From positions 1-59,738 of the forward strand of contig NZ_WLVL01000048.1 of the NCBI RefSeq assembly GCF_009707125.1: a stretch of 59,738 nt of DNA, in the 5' to 3' direction. The translations under genes and the position numbers were made by a program. The notes under the pieces were generated by a model. That model saw nothing but the letters and a program-made list of their open reading frames with translations, was not told where the DNA came from and searched no databases. This document shows, piece by piece, positions 19,852 through 28,094 of the stretch (the stretch's first letter is position 1; each line of letters opens with the position of its first letter). This DNA comes from Arsenicicoccus cauae (GTDB lineage Bacteria; Actinomycetota; Actinomycetes; Actinomycetales; Dermatophilaceae).

Positions 19852-20721
19852 TCAGGCCGGCAGGCGGTAGCGGCCGAGGGCCACCGGCTCGACCAGCCCG
19901 TCCGAGACCAACCCGTCCAGGCAGCGCATCCGCCGCAGCTCGTCGTCCGGGCAGGCGGGCGCGAGGTCGGCGAGGGTGACCGCCCCGTCCGCGGCCCGCA
20001 GCACCGCCATCATCGCGCCGCGCACCTGTCGGTCGGTCCCCTCCCAGCCCTGGCTCCGGCGCGGCGGGCCGTCGTAGGGCGGGCGGCCGGCGCGGCGCCA
20101 TACGCACAGGTCGGCGACCGGGCAGTCGGTGCACCGGGGTGAGCGGGCGGTGCAGACGAGCGCGCCGAGCTCCATCACGGCGACGTTCCAGACGCGGGCG
20201 GTCGCCGGGTCGGCCGGGACGAGCTCCGCGGCGAGGTCGGTCTCGGCGCGGCTCAGCGACGGCGCGGGCAGCGCCACCCCGGAGACGGTGCGGGCCTGGA
20301 CCCGGCGCACGTTGGTGTCCACCACCACGGTGCGCTCGCCGTGCGCGAAGCACGCCACCGCCGCGGCCGTGTAGGCGCCCACCCCGGGCAGGGTCAGCAG
20401 CGTCGCCTCGGTGGTCGGCACCTGCCCGTCGTGGTGCTCGACGATCGCGGTGGCGCACTGGTGCAGCCGCAGCGCCCGCCGCGGGTAGCCGAGCCGCCCC
20501 CAGGCCCGGACCGCGTCCCCGGCCGGCGCGAGCGCGAGGTCGCCCGGCGTCGGCCAGCGTTCCATCCACTCCAGCCACACGGGCAGCACCCGGGCGACCG
20601 GGGTCTGCTGCAGCATCACCTCGGAGACCAGCACGCCCCAGGGTGAGCAGTCGTCGTGGCGCCAGGGCAGGTCGCGCCGGTGGTCGGCATACCACTGCAG
20701 GATCGGCTGGTGGAGGTCCAT
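19852..20721 (-). CDS. mutY: A/G-specific adenine DNA glycosylase
   Basis: Base-excision repair enzyme (289 aa) that removes adenine paired with 8-oxoguanine. Catalytic Glu34 lies in SEVMLQQTPV, the helix-hairpin-helix is LPGVGAYTAAAVACFAHG, and Asp135 is in VVVDTNVRR. The [4Fe-4S] ligands are Cys190, 197, 200 and 206 (C-x6-C-x2-C-x5-C). The Nudix-like C-terminal domain is reduced, as in other actinobacterial MutY. It lies 58 bp after disA, in the order radA-disA-mutY also seen around Rv3585-Rv3589. Confidence 0.97.
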   Translation of the reverse strand: MDLHQPILQWYADHRRDLPWRHDDCSPWGVLVSEVMLQQTPVARVLPVWLEWMERWPTPGDLALAPAGDAVRAWGRLGYPRRALRLHQCATAIVEHHDGQVPTTEATLLTLPGVGAYTAAAVACFAHGERTVVVDTNVRRVQARTVSGVALPAPSLSRAETDLAAELVPADPATARVWNVAVMELGALVCTARSPRCTDCPVADLCVWRRAGRPPYDGPPRRSQGWEGTDRQVRGAMMAVLRAADGAVTLADLAPACPDDELRRMRCLDGLVSDGLVEPVALGRYRLPA

Positions 20722-20779
20722 GTCGTATGACGCGCCCTTGGCGTGGCCCGTGGTCGCGGTCCGCGGGCGGTGACCGGGC

Positions 20780-21862
20780 TCAGACGTAGCGCTCGAGGAT
20801 GCTCGACTCGGCCAGCCGCGACAGACCCTCGCGGACCGCGCGGGCCCGGGACTCGCCGACGCCCTCGACGTCCATGAGGTCCTCCAGGCTGGCGGCGAGC
20901 AGGCGCTGCAGCGAGCCGAAGTGCCCGACCAGCCGGTCGACGATGGTCGCCGGCAGCCGAGGGATCTTGGACAGCAGCCGGAAGCCGATCGGGCTGACCG
21001 CCTGGTCGAGCACGTCCAGGCTGGTCGGGAAGCCGAGGGCGCGGGCGACCAGCTGCAGGTCGATCAGCTCGGAGGTGCTCAGCGCCGCCAGGTCGACCAG
21101 GCTCTCCTTGACCGTGGACTCCTCCGGCGTGGTCACCTCGTGCAGGTAGTCGCGGATCACCAGCTCGCGGTCGTTGCCGTGGCCCTGCATCAGCTCTTCG
21201 AGCTGCAGCGTCAGGAGCCGACCGTCGGTGCCGAGCTCGACGACGTAGCCCTCGATCTCCTCGCTGATCCGGCGCACCATCTCCAGGCGCTGCAGCACGG
21301 CCATGACGTCGCGGACGGTGACCAGGTCCTCGATCTCCAGCGCGGACAGCGTGCCGGTGACCTCGTCCAGGCGCGCCTTGTAGCGGCCCAGGGTGGCCAG
21401 CGCCTGGTTGGCGTGGGACAGGATGGCCGAGGAGTTCTCGATGACCCGGCGCTGACCGTTGACGTAGAGCGCGATGATCTGCATCGACTGGCTCACCGAC
21501 ACCACCGGGTAGCCGGTCTGCTTGGCCACCCGCTCGGCGGTGCGGTGCCGGGTGCCGGACTCGCTGGTCTCGATCGAGGCGTCGGGCAGCAGCTGGGTGG
21601 CGGCCTTCACGATGCGGGAGATGTCGCGGGTGACCACTATGGCGCCGTCCATCTTGGCGAGCTCGCGCAGCCGGGTGGCCGAGAACTCGATGTCGATCGG
21701 GAAGCCGCCGGTGGAGATCTGGTCGACCAGCTTGTCGCTGCCGAGCACGATCAGCGCGCCGGTGCGTCCGCGCAGGATGCGCTCGAGGCCGTCGCGCAGC
21801 TCGGTGCCGGGGGCTACGGCCGCGAGCGCCTGCAGCATCCGGTCGTCGTCCACGCGGTCCAC
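20780..21862 (-). CDS. disA: DNA integrity scanning diadenylate cyclase
   Basis: Makes cyclic di-AMP from two ATP and monitors DNA branch structures (360 aa). The DAC domain carries DGA (residues 72-74, in KMDGAIVVTRD) and RHR (105-107, in GTRHRTAERV). A helical linker and a C-terminal helix-hairpin-helix DNA-binding region (DLMDVEGVGESRARAV) follow. I prefer GTG 21862, which has AAGGAG 5 nt upstream, over GTG 21868, which overlaps that SD. A -10-like TAGGAT (21949-21954, minus) lies upstream, so it can be transcribed apart from radA. Confidence 0.96.
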   Translation of the reverse strand: MDRVDDDRMLQALAAVAPGTELRDGLERILRGRTGALIVLGSDKLVDQISTGGFPIDIEFSATRLRELAKMDGAIVVTRDISRIVKAATQLLPDASIETSESGTRHRTAERVAKQTGYPVVSVSQSMQIIALYVNGQRRVIENSSAILSHANQALATLGRYKARLDEVTGTLSALEIEDLVTVRDVMAVLQRLEMVRRISEEIEGYVVELGTDGRLLTLQLEELMQGHGNDRELVIRDYLHEVTTPEESTVKESLVDLAALSTSELIDLQLVARALGFPTSLDVLDQAVSPIGFRLLSKIPRLPATIVDRLVGHFGSLQRLLAASLEDLMDVEGVGESRARAVREGLSRLAESSILERYV

Positions 21863-21980
21863 TGGCACTCCTTGTCGTCCGGAGCATCGCCCCCGAGGTG
21901 ATCATGCAGCCGATGCCCACCCCCGACGGCGTGCACCACTCCGGCGTCATCCTAACGGCCGTCCGACGTCGTGCCGTGGA

Positions 21981-23369
21981 TCAGCCGGGCCCGAGGCGGG
22001 CCGCGATCGCGATGGCCCGGGCCACGTCGGTGACCTCCAGGACCTGGATCCCGTCGGGCAGGCGGCCCTGGGCGGCGGCCCCGGCCGGGACGATCGCGCG
22101 CCGGAAGCCCAGCCGGGCGGCCTCCATCAGCCGGCGCTGCAGCCCGGTGCACGCCCGGACCTCGCCGGCCAGCCCGACCTCGCCGAAGGCCACCGTCCCG
22201 GACGGCACCGGCGTGCCCGCCAACGAGGAGGCGATGGCGATGGCCACGGCCAGGTCGGCGGCAGGCTCGGACAGCCGCACCCCGCCCACCGTGGCCAGGT
22301 AGGCGTCGGCCTCCTGCACCGGCAGCCTGGCGTGCTTGCCCAGCACCGCGAGCACCATGGCTGCCCGGTTGTGGTCGACACCGTTGGTGGTGCGGCGCGG
22401 GTTGCTGGCGCTGGTCTTGTCCAGCAGGGCCTGGACCTCGGTGACCAGGGGGCGGCGGCCCTCCAGGGTCACCGTGACGCAGGTCCCGGGCACCTCGGTG
22501 TCGCGGCTCGTGAGGAAGAGCCCGCTGGGGTCGGCGAGCCCCACGATCCCGACGTCGGACAGGTCGAAGCAGCCGACCTCGTCGGTGGGGCCGTACCTGT
22601 TCTTGACGGCGCGCACCAGCCGCAGCCGGCTGTGTCGCTCACCCTCGAACTGCACCACCACGTCGACCAGGTGCTCCAGGACGCGCGGCCCGGCGATCGA
22701 GCCGTCCTTGGTGACGTGGCCGACCAGCAGGGTGGCCATGTCCTGGCGCTTGGCGGCCGCGATGACCGTGGCCGCGACCTCGCGCACCTGGGAGACGTTG
22801 CCGGCCGAGCCGTCCACCTCGGACGAGCTGATCGTCTGCACCGAGTCGACCACCAGCAGGTCAGGTCCGATCGCCTCGACCTGGGCCAGCAGGGTCGCCA
22901 GGTCCGTCTCGGAGGCCAGGTAGAGCCGGTCGGCCAGGGCCCCGATCCGCTCGGCCCGCACCCGGACCTGGGCGGCGGACTCCTCGCCGCTGACGTAGAG
23001 CACCGTCCCACCCGCCTGGGCGACCTGGGCGGCCACGTCCAGCAGCAGGGTCGACTTGCCGATGCCCGGCTCACCGGCGACCAGCACGACCGCCCCCGCG
23101 ACCAACCCGCCACCGAGCACCCGGTCGAACTCGCCCACCCCGGTGGACCGGGCCTCGGCGCGGCGCCCGTCCACGTCGCCGATCGGGACCGCGGGGCGCT
23201 CGACGTACGTCGCGGGCTGGGTGCGGATGGCGACGGCACCGACCTCGCTGACCGAGCCCCAGGTCTGGCACTCACCGCACCGGCCGACCCACTTGGCCGT
23301 CGTCCAGCCGCACTCCGAGCAGCGGTAGGTCGCTCGGGCAGCGGGGGTCTTGGTCTTCGAGGACGCCAT
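21981..23369 (-). CDS. radA: DNA repair protein RadA (Sms)
   Basis: RecA-like ATPase (462 aa) that drives branch migration in recombinational repair. The C4 zinc finger has Cys17, 20, 31 and 34; Walker A is GEPGIGKS (99-106); the RadA-specific KNRxG motif reads VKNRYGPTDEVG (Tyr where Phe is usual). A Lon-protease-like C-terminal domain follows. It has a leaderless-type promoter (TAGGTT, 6 nt before ATG). It is divergent from the NUDIX gene. Confidence 0.97.
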   Translation of the reverse strand: MASSKTKTPAARATYRCSECGWTTAKWVGRCGECQTWGSVSEVGAVAIRTQPATYVERPAVPIGDVDGRRAEARSTGVGEFDRVLGGGLVAGAVVLVAGEPGIGKSTLLLDVAAQVAQAGGTVLYVSGEESAAQVRVRAERIGALADRLYLASETDLATLLAQVEAIGPDLLVVDSVQTISSSEVDGSAGNVSQVREVAATVIAAAKRQDMATLLVGHVTKDGSIAGPRVLEHLVDVVVQFEGERHSRLRLVRAVKNRYGPTDEVGCFDLSDVGIVGLADPSGLFLTSRDTEVPGTCVTVTLEGRRPLVTEVQALLDKTSASNPRRTTNGVDHNRAAMVLAVLGKHARLPVQEADAYLATVGGVRLSEPAADLAVAIAIASSLAGTPVPSGTVAFGEVGLAGEVRACTGLQRRLMEAARLGFRRAIVPAGAAAQGRLPDGIQVLEVTDVARAIAIAARLGPG

Positions 23370-23375
23370 GGCCTC

Positions 23376-23381
23376 AACCTA
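23376..23381 (-). promoter_or_regulatory. -10 element TAGGTT, leaderless radA promoter
   Basis: On the minus strand TAGGTT ends 6 nt before the radA ATG (23369). No ribosome-binding site is available, so the mRNA is probably leaderless. Confidence 0.6.
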
Positions 23382-23427
23382 GGCGCGAGGTGTGACAGAC
23401 CCTGGTCGACCCGGCCGGGGCGGGCGA

Positions 23428-23433
23428 TAGCGT
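23428..23433 (+). promoter_or_regulatory. -10 element TAGCGT, leaderless NUDIX promoter
   Basis: TAGCGT ends 6 nt before ATG 23440. Together with the radA -10 it forms a divergent pair of leaderless promoters about 50 bp apart. Confidence 0.6.
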
Positions 23434-23439
23434 GACGGC

Positions 23440-23877
23440 ATGCACTTCACCGAGTTCGACACCCGGGTCGCGGCCTACGCGGTCATCGTCGACGGCGACC
23501 GCGTGCTGCTGACCTGGTACAACGGCCTTGGTGGGCGCACCCCCTGCTGGACCCTGCCCGGTGGCGGCGTGGAGCTGGACGAGCAGTGCGAGGAGGCCGT
23601 GATCCGCGAGGTGCCCGAGGAGACCGGCTACACGATCCGGCTCGGCCGCCCGATCACCACCTCCAGCGTGGTGCGTCGGGAGGCGGGTCGGCAGCGCCCG
23701 TTCAAGGCGGTGCGGGTGGTCTACGCGGCCGAGATCACCGGTGGCGAGCTGGGCACGACCGAGGTCGACGGCTCCACCGACCGCGCGGAGTGGGTGCCGA
23801 TCCGGGAGGTCGGCGGCCGCAGCCCGCGCGCCGACGTGATCGACCACGCGCTGGCCGCGCTCGGCGTGGAGCTCTGA
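23440..23877 (+). CDS. NUDIX hydrolase
   Basis: A 145-residue hydrolase of nucleoside-diphosphate-linked substrates. The Nudix box (G-x5-E-x7-REVPEETGY) spans residues 42-64 and is complete. The strand before it, TPCWTLPGG, is typical of the fold. The substrate cannot be deduced; proximity to radA and mutY hints at nucleotide-pool cleaning, but that is only contextual. A strong hairpin follows. Confidence 0.92.
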   Translation: MHFTEFDTRVAAYAVIVDGDRVLLTWYNGLGGRTPCWTLPGGGVELDEQCEEAVIREVPEETGYTIRLGRPITTSSVVRREAGRQRPFKAVRVVYAAEITGGELGTTEVDGSTDRAEWVPIREVGGRSPRADVIDHALAALGVEL

Positions 23878-23884
23878 GCGTCGA

Positions 23885-23932
23885 CCAGCAGCTCGTGCCG
23901 CCGGACGCGCGATGGGTGGCACGAGCTGCTGG
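23885..23932. terminator. 15-bp perfect inverted repeat between NUDIX and methyltransferase genes
   Basis: CCAGCAGCTCGTGCC (23885-23899) pairs perfectly with GGCACGAGCTGCTGG (23918-23932) across an 18-nt loop. It lies between converging stop codons and probably serves as a bidirectional terminator. Confidence 0.65.
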
Positions 23933-23949
23933 TGCCGGGCGCGCGGAGG

Positions 23950-24714
23950 TCAGTAGCGGCGCCACCACAGGTTCACGGCGTAGTCGACCTCGGTCCCGGT
24001 GTGCTCGGCCAGGATCCGGTCCGACATCTGCGGGGTGAACTCCAGCCGCACCACCCGCTCCAGGTCGGCGCGGGTGCGGTGCGCCCAGCGGATGTCGACG
24101 CGTTCGCGCGACCACCCCTGACGCCGCCAGAAGCGCTCCACCGCCAGGGCGTCATAGCTCGGCCAGGCCCGCACGAACCAGCCCCCGAAGGTGGACCGCG
24201 TCGCGTCGTTGTCGATCACGAAAGCCGTTGCCCCAGGCCGCAGCACGCGCTCCAGCTCGGCCAGCCCTGGCTCGCAGCCGGCGCCGAAGAAGTAGGCCCA
24301 GCGCGCGTGCGCCAGGTCGATCGAGCGGTCCGGCAGGGGCAGCGACTGGGCGCCGGCCTCGACGACGGCCGCGTTGTCGATCCCGTGTCGTGCCAGGCGA
24401 TCTCGAGCCCGTATGGCGAGCGGCTCGTGCGGCTCCACCCCCACCACCTGCGCCGCGGTCGCCGCGAACCAGGGCAGGTGGTAGCCCGTCCCACAACCCA
24501 CGTCGAGCACCTGCATCCCGGTGAATCCGTCTGCAGGGCAACGGCCGAGGACCCTCAGCATGGCGGTCTCGAGGGCGCCGTCGGGGTCCACGCCGACGTT
24601 CTCCAGCTCGTAGCCGTCCGGGTCGTCCCAGATGTTGGGGGACGGGATCGTCTGGGACGCAAGCCGGTCCGCGCTCGGCTCGACCCACCCCTCTCGAGAT
24701 CGCTGGTCCTTCAA
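23950..24714 (-). CDS. class I SAM-dependent methyltransferase
   Basis: A 254-residue methyltransferase with motif I VLDVGCGTGYH, an acidic motif II (VVGVEPHEP), and LERVLRPGATAFVIDND after strand 4. The UbiE/Methyltransf_11 type is likely; the substrate is unknown. The most upstream possible start is a TTG (24714), only 6 nt after the stop of the Cys-rich gene, and the protein reads well from there (KDQRSREGWVEPSADRLA), but a start a little further downstream cannot be excluded. Probably co-transcribed with the Cys-rich gene. Confidence 0.85.
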   Translation of the reverse strand: MKDQRSREGWVEPSADRLASQTIPSPNIWDDPDGYELENVGVDPDGALETAMLRVLGRCPADGFTGMQVLDVGCGTGYHLPWFAATAAQVVGVEPHEPLAIRARDRLARHGIDNAAVVEAGAQSLPLPDRSIDLAHARWAYFFGAGCEPGLAELERVLRPGATAFVIDNDATRSTFGGWFVRAWPSYDALAVERFWRRQGWSRERVDIRWAHRTRADLERVVRLEFTPQMSDRILAEHTGTEVDYAVNLWWRRY

Positions 24715-24720
24715 GGGTGC

Positions 24721-25569
24721 TCACCGCCGCTTGCGGGTGACGGCGCCTTCGCCCTGCGCATCCAGGGTGGCCGGGTGGACCATCAGCGGGAGCAGCTTGC
24801 GGGCGCCCTGGGCGCGGGCCGCCTTGACCGAGGCCAGGTGCGCCTCGCACCGGATCACCAGCTCGTCGTAGGCGAGATCGCCCATCAGCTCACGCAGCTC
24901 GCCCTCGTTGGAGCGATAGACGGGCTCGCGCCCGACGTGCGCCTCGGGGTTGCCGGAGCAGTACCAGTCGAGGTCGTGGCCGCCGGGTCCCCAGCCGCGG
25001 CGGTCGAACTCTCCGATGGAGATCTCGAGATAGCTGGTCTCGTCGGCCAGCTCGACCGTGCGGTAGGACCGACGGGTCGGCAGCTGCCAGCACACGTCGG
25101 GCTTGACCGTGTGCGGGGCCTCGCCCTGCTCGACGGCCCACTGGTGCAGCGAGCAGCCATGGTCACCGGGGAAACCCGGGCGGTTCAGGAAGACGCAGGC
25201 GCCGTCGACGACGCGGGTCTTGAGCTCGCCGTCCTCCCGGTCGAGCCAGCCCTCGAGCGGCCCCTCGCCCTTGCGGGCGCGGCCCACCTCGGTGGACAGC
25301 CCGGTCGAGCGGTGCTGCCACCGCTCGGGCGGCATCCGCCGGGCCACGCGCCGCACCCGGGCCACGTCGTCCGCGTCGGTGAAGTGGGCGCCCAGGGTGC
25401 AGCAGCCGTCGTCGGGGCGCTCGGCATACACCCCGGCGCAGCCGTTGCCGTAGATGCAGGTCCACCGCGAGGTCAGCCAGGTCAGGTCGCACCGGAAGCG
25501 CTGCTCCGCGTCGGCCGGGTCGGTGAACTCGATCCAGACGCGAGGGATGTCGAGGGGGACTTCGGCCAT
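24721..25569 (-). CDS. conserved Cys-rich protein (Rv0495c-like)
   Basis: A 282-residue actinobacterial protein without assigned function. Cysteines cluster at residues 27, 38, 44, 56, 57 and again at 125, 139, 160 and 204, reminiscent of YkgJ/DUF3109-type zinc- or iron-chelating proteins. The segment [20 protein letters not shown] is the most distinctive. It lies back-to-back with a ppx/GppA gene, as Rv0495c does with Rv0496. A -10 (TAGGGT) sits 6 nt before the ATG. The C-terminus is basic (TRKRR). Confidence 0.75.
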   Translation of the reverse strand: MAEVPLDIPRVWIEFTDPADAEQRFRCDLTWLTSRWTCIYGNGCAGVYAERPDDGCCTLGAHFTDADDVARVRRVARRMPPERWQHRSTGLSTEVGRARKGEGPLEGWLDREDGELKTRVVDGACVFLNRPGFPGDHGCSLHQWAVEQGEAPHTVKPDVCWQLPTRRSYRTVELADETSYLEISIGEFDRRGWGPGGHDLDWYCSGNPEAHVGREPVYRSNEGELRELMGDLAYDELVIRCEAHLASVKAARAQGARKLLPLMVHPATLDAQGEGAVTRKRR

Positions 25570-25575
25570 CCCTCA

Positions 25576-25581
25576 ACCCTA
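25576..25581 (-). promoter_or_regulatory. -10 element TAGGGT, leaderless promoter of the Cys-rich gene
   Basis: Minus-strand TAGGGT ends 6 nt before ATG 25569. It is only 18 bp from the -10 of the divergent ppx gene, so the two promoters must overlap in their upstream regions. Confidence 0.55.
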
Positions 25582-25599
25582 GCGGCCGGGCCGTCGCAC

Positions 25600-25605
25600 T
25601 AGGCT
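25600..25605 (+). promoter_or_regulatory. -10 element TAGGCT, leaderless ppx promoter
   Basis: TAGGCT ends 7 nt before ATG 25613; no Shine-Dalgarno sequence is present. Confidence 0.6.
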
Positions 25606-25612
25606 CGCCACC

Positions 25613-26545
25613 ATGCGCCTCGGAGTCATCGACATCGGTTCCAACACGGTCCACATGCTCGTCGTCGACGCTCACTGGGGGGCCCGGCCGCTGCCCACCG
25701 TGAGCCACAAGATGGAGCTGCGGCTGTCGGAGCACACCGACCACCAGGGTCACATCGACGAGCAGGGCGTGCGGTCCCTCGAGCGCTTCGCGGGGGAGTG
25801 CCTGCGCATCGCCGAGGACCAGGGTGTCGAGCGCGTGATGGGCTTCGTGACCAGCGCGATCCGGGAGGCGGGCAACGGCGACGGGGTCCTGTCGATGGTG
25901 CGGAGCAGCACCGGCGCCGACCTGCAGATCCTGTCGGGCGAGGACGAGGCCCGGCTGACCTTCCTGGCGGTGCGGCGGTGGTTCGGCTGGTCCAGCGGCA
26001 AGCTCTTGATGGTCGACATCGGCGGCGGCTCCCTCGAGATCGCCTCCGGCATCGACGAGGACCCGGACGTCGCCATGTCCTTCGAGCTGGGGGCGGGTCG
26101 CGTGACCCGCACGATGCTGCAGGGCGACCCGCCGTCGGCCGAGCAGGTGCGAGAGGCCCGCAAGCAGGTCCGCGCGACGATCGCCCGTGGGATGCGTGAG
26201 CTCACCAAGGCCGGTGAGCCCGACCTCGCCGTCGGCACCTCCAAGACCATGCGGACCCTGGCCCGGGTGCTCGGTGCGGCCCCCGCCAGCGACGGCCTGC
26301 ACGCCAAGCGGCACCTCGAGCGGGCGGCCTTGAGCGACCTGGTCCCGCGCCTGGCCGGTATGCCGGCCGCCCGGCGCGCGACGCTGCCGGGCGTCTCCGC
26401 GAGCCGCTCCCACCAGCTCCTGGCCGGGGCGATGGTCGCCGAGGCCGCCATGGACCTGCTCAGGGTCGACCGCCTCGAGATCTGCCCCTGGGCGCTGCGC
26501 GAGGGCGTGATCCTCAACGAGCTGGACCTCATGCGCATGGAGTAG
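25613..26545 (+). CDS. ppx: exopolyphosphatase / Ppx-GppA phosphatase
   Basis: Releases phosphate from polyphosphate or pppGpp (310 aa). The ASKHA-type phosphate loops are [15 protein letters not shown] at the N-terminus and [14 protein letters not shown] near residue 135. It is the short form, lacking the C-terminal HD domain, like M. tuberculosis Rv0496, which acts on short-chain polyP. The conserved context (Cys-rich gene divergent, TIM-barrel gene downstream) supports that orthology. Leaderless start at ATG 25613. Confidence 0.93.
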   Translation: MRLGVIDIGSNTVHMLVVDAHWGARPLPTVSHKMELRLSEHTDHQGHIDEQGVRSLERFAGECLRIAEDQGVERVMGFVTSAIREAGNGDGVLSMVRSSTGADLQILSGEDEARLTFLAVRRWFGWSSGKLLMVDIGGGSLEIASGIDEDPDVAMSFELGAGRVTRTMLQGDPPSAEQVREARKQVRATIARGMRELTKAGEPDLAVGTSKTMRTLARVLGAAPASDGLHAKRHLERAALSDLVPRLAGMPAARRATLPGVSASRSHQLLAGAMVAEAAMDLLRVDRLEICPWALREGVILNELDLMRME

Positions 26546-26557
26546 GGCGTCCGGGGC

Positions 26558-26563
26558 TAGGCT
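26558..26563 (+). promoter_or_regulatory. -10 element TAGGCT, leaderless promoter of the TIM-barrel gene
   Basis: TAGGCT ends 7 nt before GTG 26571, in a 25-bp gap after the ppx stop. Confidence 0.55.
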
Positions 26564-26570
26564 CGGCCGC

Positions 26571-27404
26571 GTGACCGCACACCAGCCGCCAGGCCCACCC
26601 GTGCCGTCCCCCCGCGTGGCCCTGTCGACCTCCTCGGTCTATCCCGAGCGCGTGCGCGACGCCTTCCGGGTCGCGTCGGACCTGGGCTACGACGCCGTCG
26701 AGGTCATGGTCTACACCGACCCCGTCTCGCAGGACGCCGCCGCGATCAACGACCTCGTCCAGCAGCATCAGCTGCCCGTGGTCTCGATCCATGCCCCCAC
26801 CCTGCTGCTGACCCAGCGCGTGATGCACTCCGCACCCTGGCCCAAGATCGACATGTCCCTCGACCTGGCCCGAGCCGTGGGCTGCGACACGGTCGTCGTG
26901 CACCCGCCCTTTCGCTGGCAGCGCGTCTACGCCCGCGAGTTCGTGGACGGCGTCGCCACCCGCGAGCACGACTCCGGCATCACCATCGCGGTGGAGAACA
27001 TGTACCCCTGGCGCGCCGGCGAGCGTCTCGTGCAGGCCTACCTTCCCCACTGGGACCCGGTTGGGCAGCCCTACGACAACGTCACGCTGGACCTGTCGCA
27101 CGCCGCCACCGCCCGCGAGGACTCGCTCGAGATGGCGCGGGCCCTCGGCAGCCGGCTGCACCACGTGCACCTCACCGACGGCCTGGGCTCGGCCCTCGAC
27201 GAGCACCTCGTCCCCGGCCGAGGCTCCCAGCCGGTCGCTCCGCTGCTGCAGCACCTCGCAGGCACGGGGTTCGCCGGGTCGGTGGTGGTCGAGGTCAGCA
27301 CCCGCAAGGTCAGCGCGCACCAACGGCGCGAGGACCTCGCCGAGTCGCTGGCCTTCGCCCGCCGCCACCTGGCGCCCGCCGCGGTCCTCGACGGCGGCGC
27401 ATGA
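26571..27404 (+). CDS. sugar phosphate isomerase/epimerase (xylose-isomerase-like TIM barrel)
   Basis: A 277-residue AP-endonuclease-2-type TIM barrel: VALSTSSVYPERVRDAFR at the start, VVVHPPFRWQ, IAVENMYPW and HHVHLTDG with the metal-binding His/Glu residues of the family. It matches the position of Rv0498, downstream of ppx. The substrate is unknown. The start is a GTG 7 nt after a -10 element. Its stop overlaps the TetR start (ATGA), so both are on one transcript. Confidence 0.85.
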   Translation: MTAHQPPGPPVPSPRVALSTSSVYPERVRDAFRVASDLGYDAVEVMVYTDPVSQDAAAINDLVQQHQLPVVSIHAPTLLLTQRVMHSAPWPKIDMSLDLARAVGCDTVVVHPPFRWQRVYAREFVDGVATREHDSGITIAVENMYPWRAGERLVQAYLPHWDPVGQPYDNVTLDLSHAATAREDSLEMARALGSRLHHVHLTDGLGSALDEHLVPGRGSQPVAPLLQHLAGTGFAGSVVVEVSTRKVSAHQRREDLAESLAFARRHLAPAAVLDGGA

Positions 27405-27988
27405 GCCCACGGGGTCGGCGTCCCGCGGGGGAGGACGCTCGCGCGCAGATCGTCGAGGCGGCCCGCACCGAGCTGGCCGCCAAGGGCTACGACGGGACCT
27501 CGCTGCGCGGCGTGGCGCGTGCGGCCGGCGTCGACCCCGCCCTGGTCCACCACTACTTCGCCGGCAAGACGGCGCTGTTCGCGGCGGCCATGGAGGTCCC
27601 CTTCGACCCCCGCCAGGTGATCGACGGCGTCCTCGAGGCCCCCGTCGACCGGCTCGGGGAGTCCCTGGTGCGCGCCTTCCTGGGGGTGTGGGACACCCCC
27701 GAGGGGCGCGTGCGGATCGCGGCGCTGCTGCGCTCCGCGGCGACGCACCCCGACGCGATGACCCTGCTCGAGCAGTTCCTCGTGCGCGAGATCTTCGGCC
27801 GCGTCGCCGGGCGGGCGGGGCCTCGGGGCCTGGAGCGGCGGGCGGGCCTCGTGGCCACCCAGATGATCGGGCTCGGGTTCGCGCGCTACGTCGCCGAGCT
27901 GCCGGGTGTCGCCGACGCCGAGGCGGAGGAACTCGTGGCGGCGGTCGCTCCCGTCATACAGCGCTATCTCGACCTCCCAGGATCGTGA
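27401..27988 (+). CDS. TetR/AcrR family regulator
   Basis: A 195-residue repressor: the N-terminal helix-turn-helix is ARAQIVEAARTELAAKGYDG...LRGVARAAGVDPALVHHYF (about residues 14-52, abbreviated), followed by a helical ligand-binding domain of the TetR_C type found in drug-exporter regulators. It is translationally coupled to the TIM-barrel gene and lies 97 bp upstream of an ABC exporter whose promoter carries a perfect palindrome, so it is the prime candidate to repress that exporter. Confidence 0.92.
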   Translation: MSPRGRRPAGEDARAQIVEAARTELAAKGYDGTSLRGVARAAGVDPALVHHYFAGKTALFAAAMEVPFDPRQVIDGVLEAPVDRLGESLVRAFLGVWDTPEGRVRIAALLRSAATHPDAMTLLEQFLVREIFGRVAGRAGPRGLERRAGLVATQMIGLGFARYVAELPGVADAEAEELVAAVAPVIQRYLDLPGS

Positions 27989-28049
27989 GCGTTCGACCCG
28001 ACCGTCGTGGACAGAACCCTCAGGATCCTGCAAAGGGGGCAGAGGGGGG

Positions 28050-28078
28050 TTGCGCAGCGGTGGGCGTGTGCCTAGATT
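28050..28078 (+). promoter_or_regulatory. ABC exporter promoter (TTGCGC-N17-TAGATT), leaderless
   Basis: TTGCGC (28050-28055) and TAGATT (28073-28078) are spaced by 17 nt. The -10 ends 7 nt before ATG 28086, so the transcript should start at the initiation codon. Confidence 0.65.
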
Positions 28079-28094
28079 TCATCACATGATGAAA
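28077..28094. promoter_or_regulatory. operator TTTCATCA-CA-TGATGAAA over -10 and start codon
   Basis: A perfect 8-bp inverted repeat with a 2-bp centre. It overlaps the last two bases of the -10, the predicted transcription start and the first codons of the exporter (the Met-Met-Lys codons are part of the operator). Size and symmetry fit a TetR-family dimer or pair of dimers; a TetR gene ends 97 bp upstream. Binding here would block RNA polymerase directly. Confidence 0.65.
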
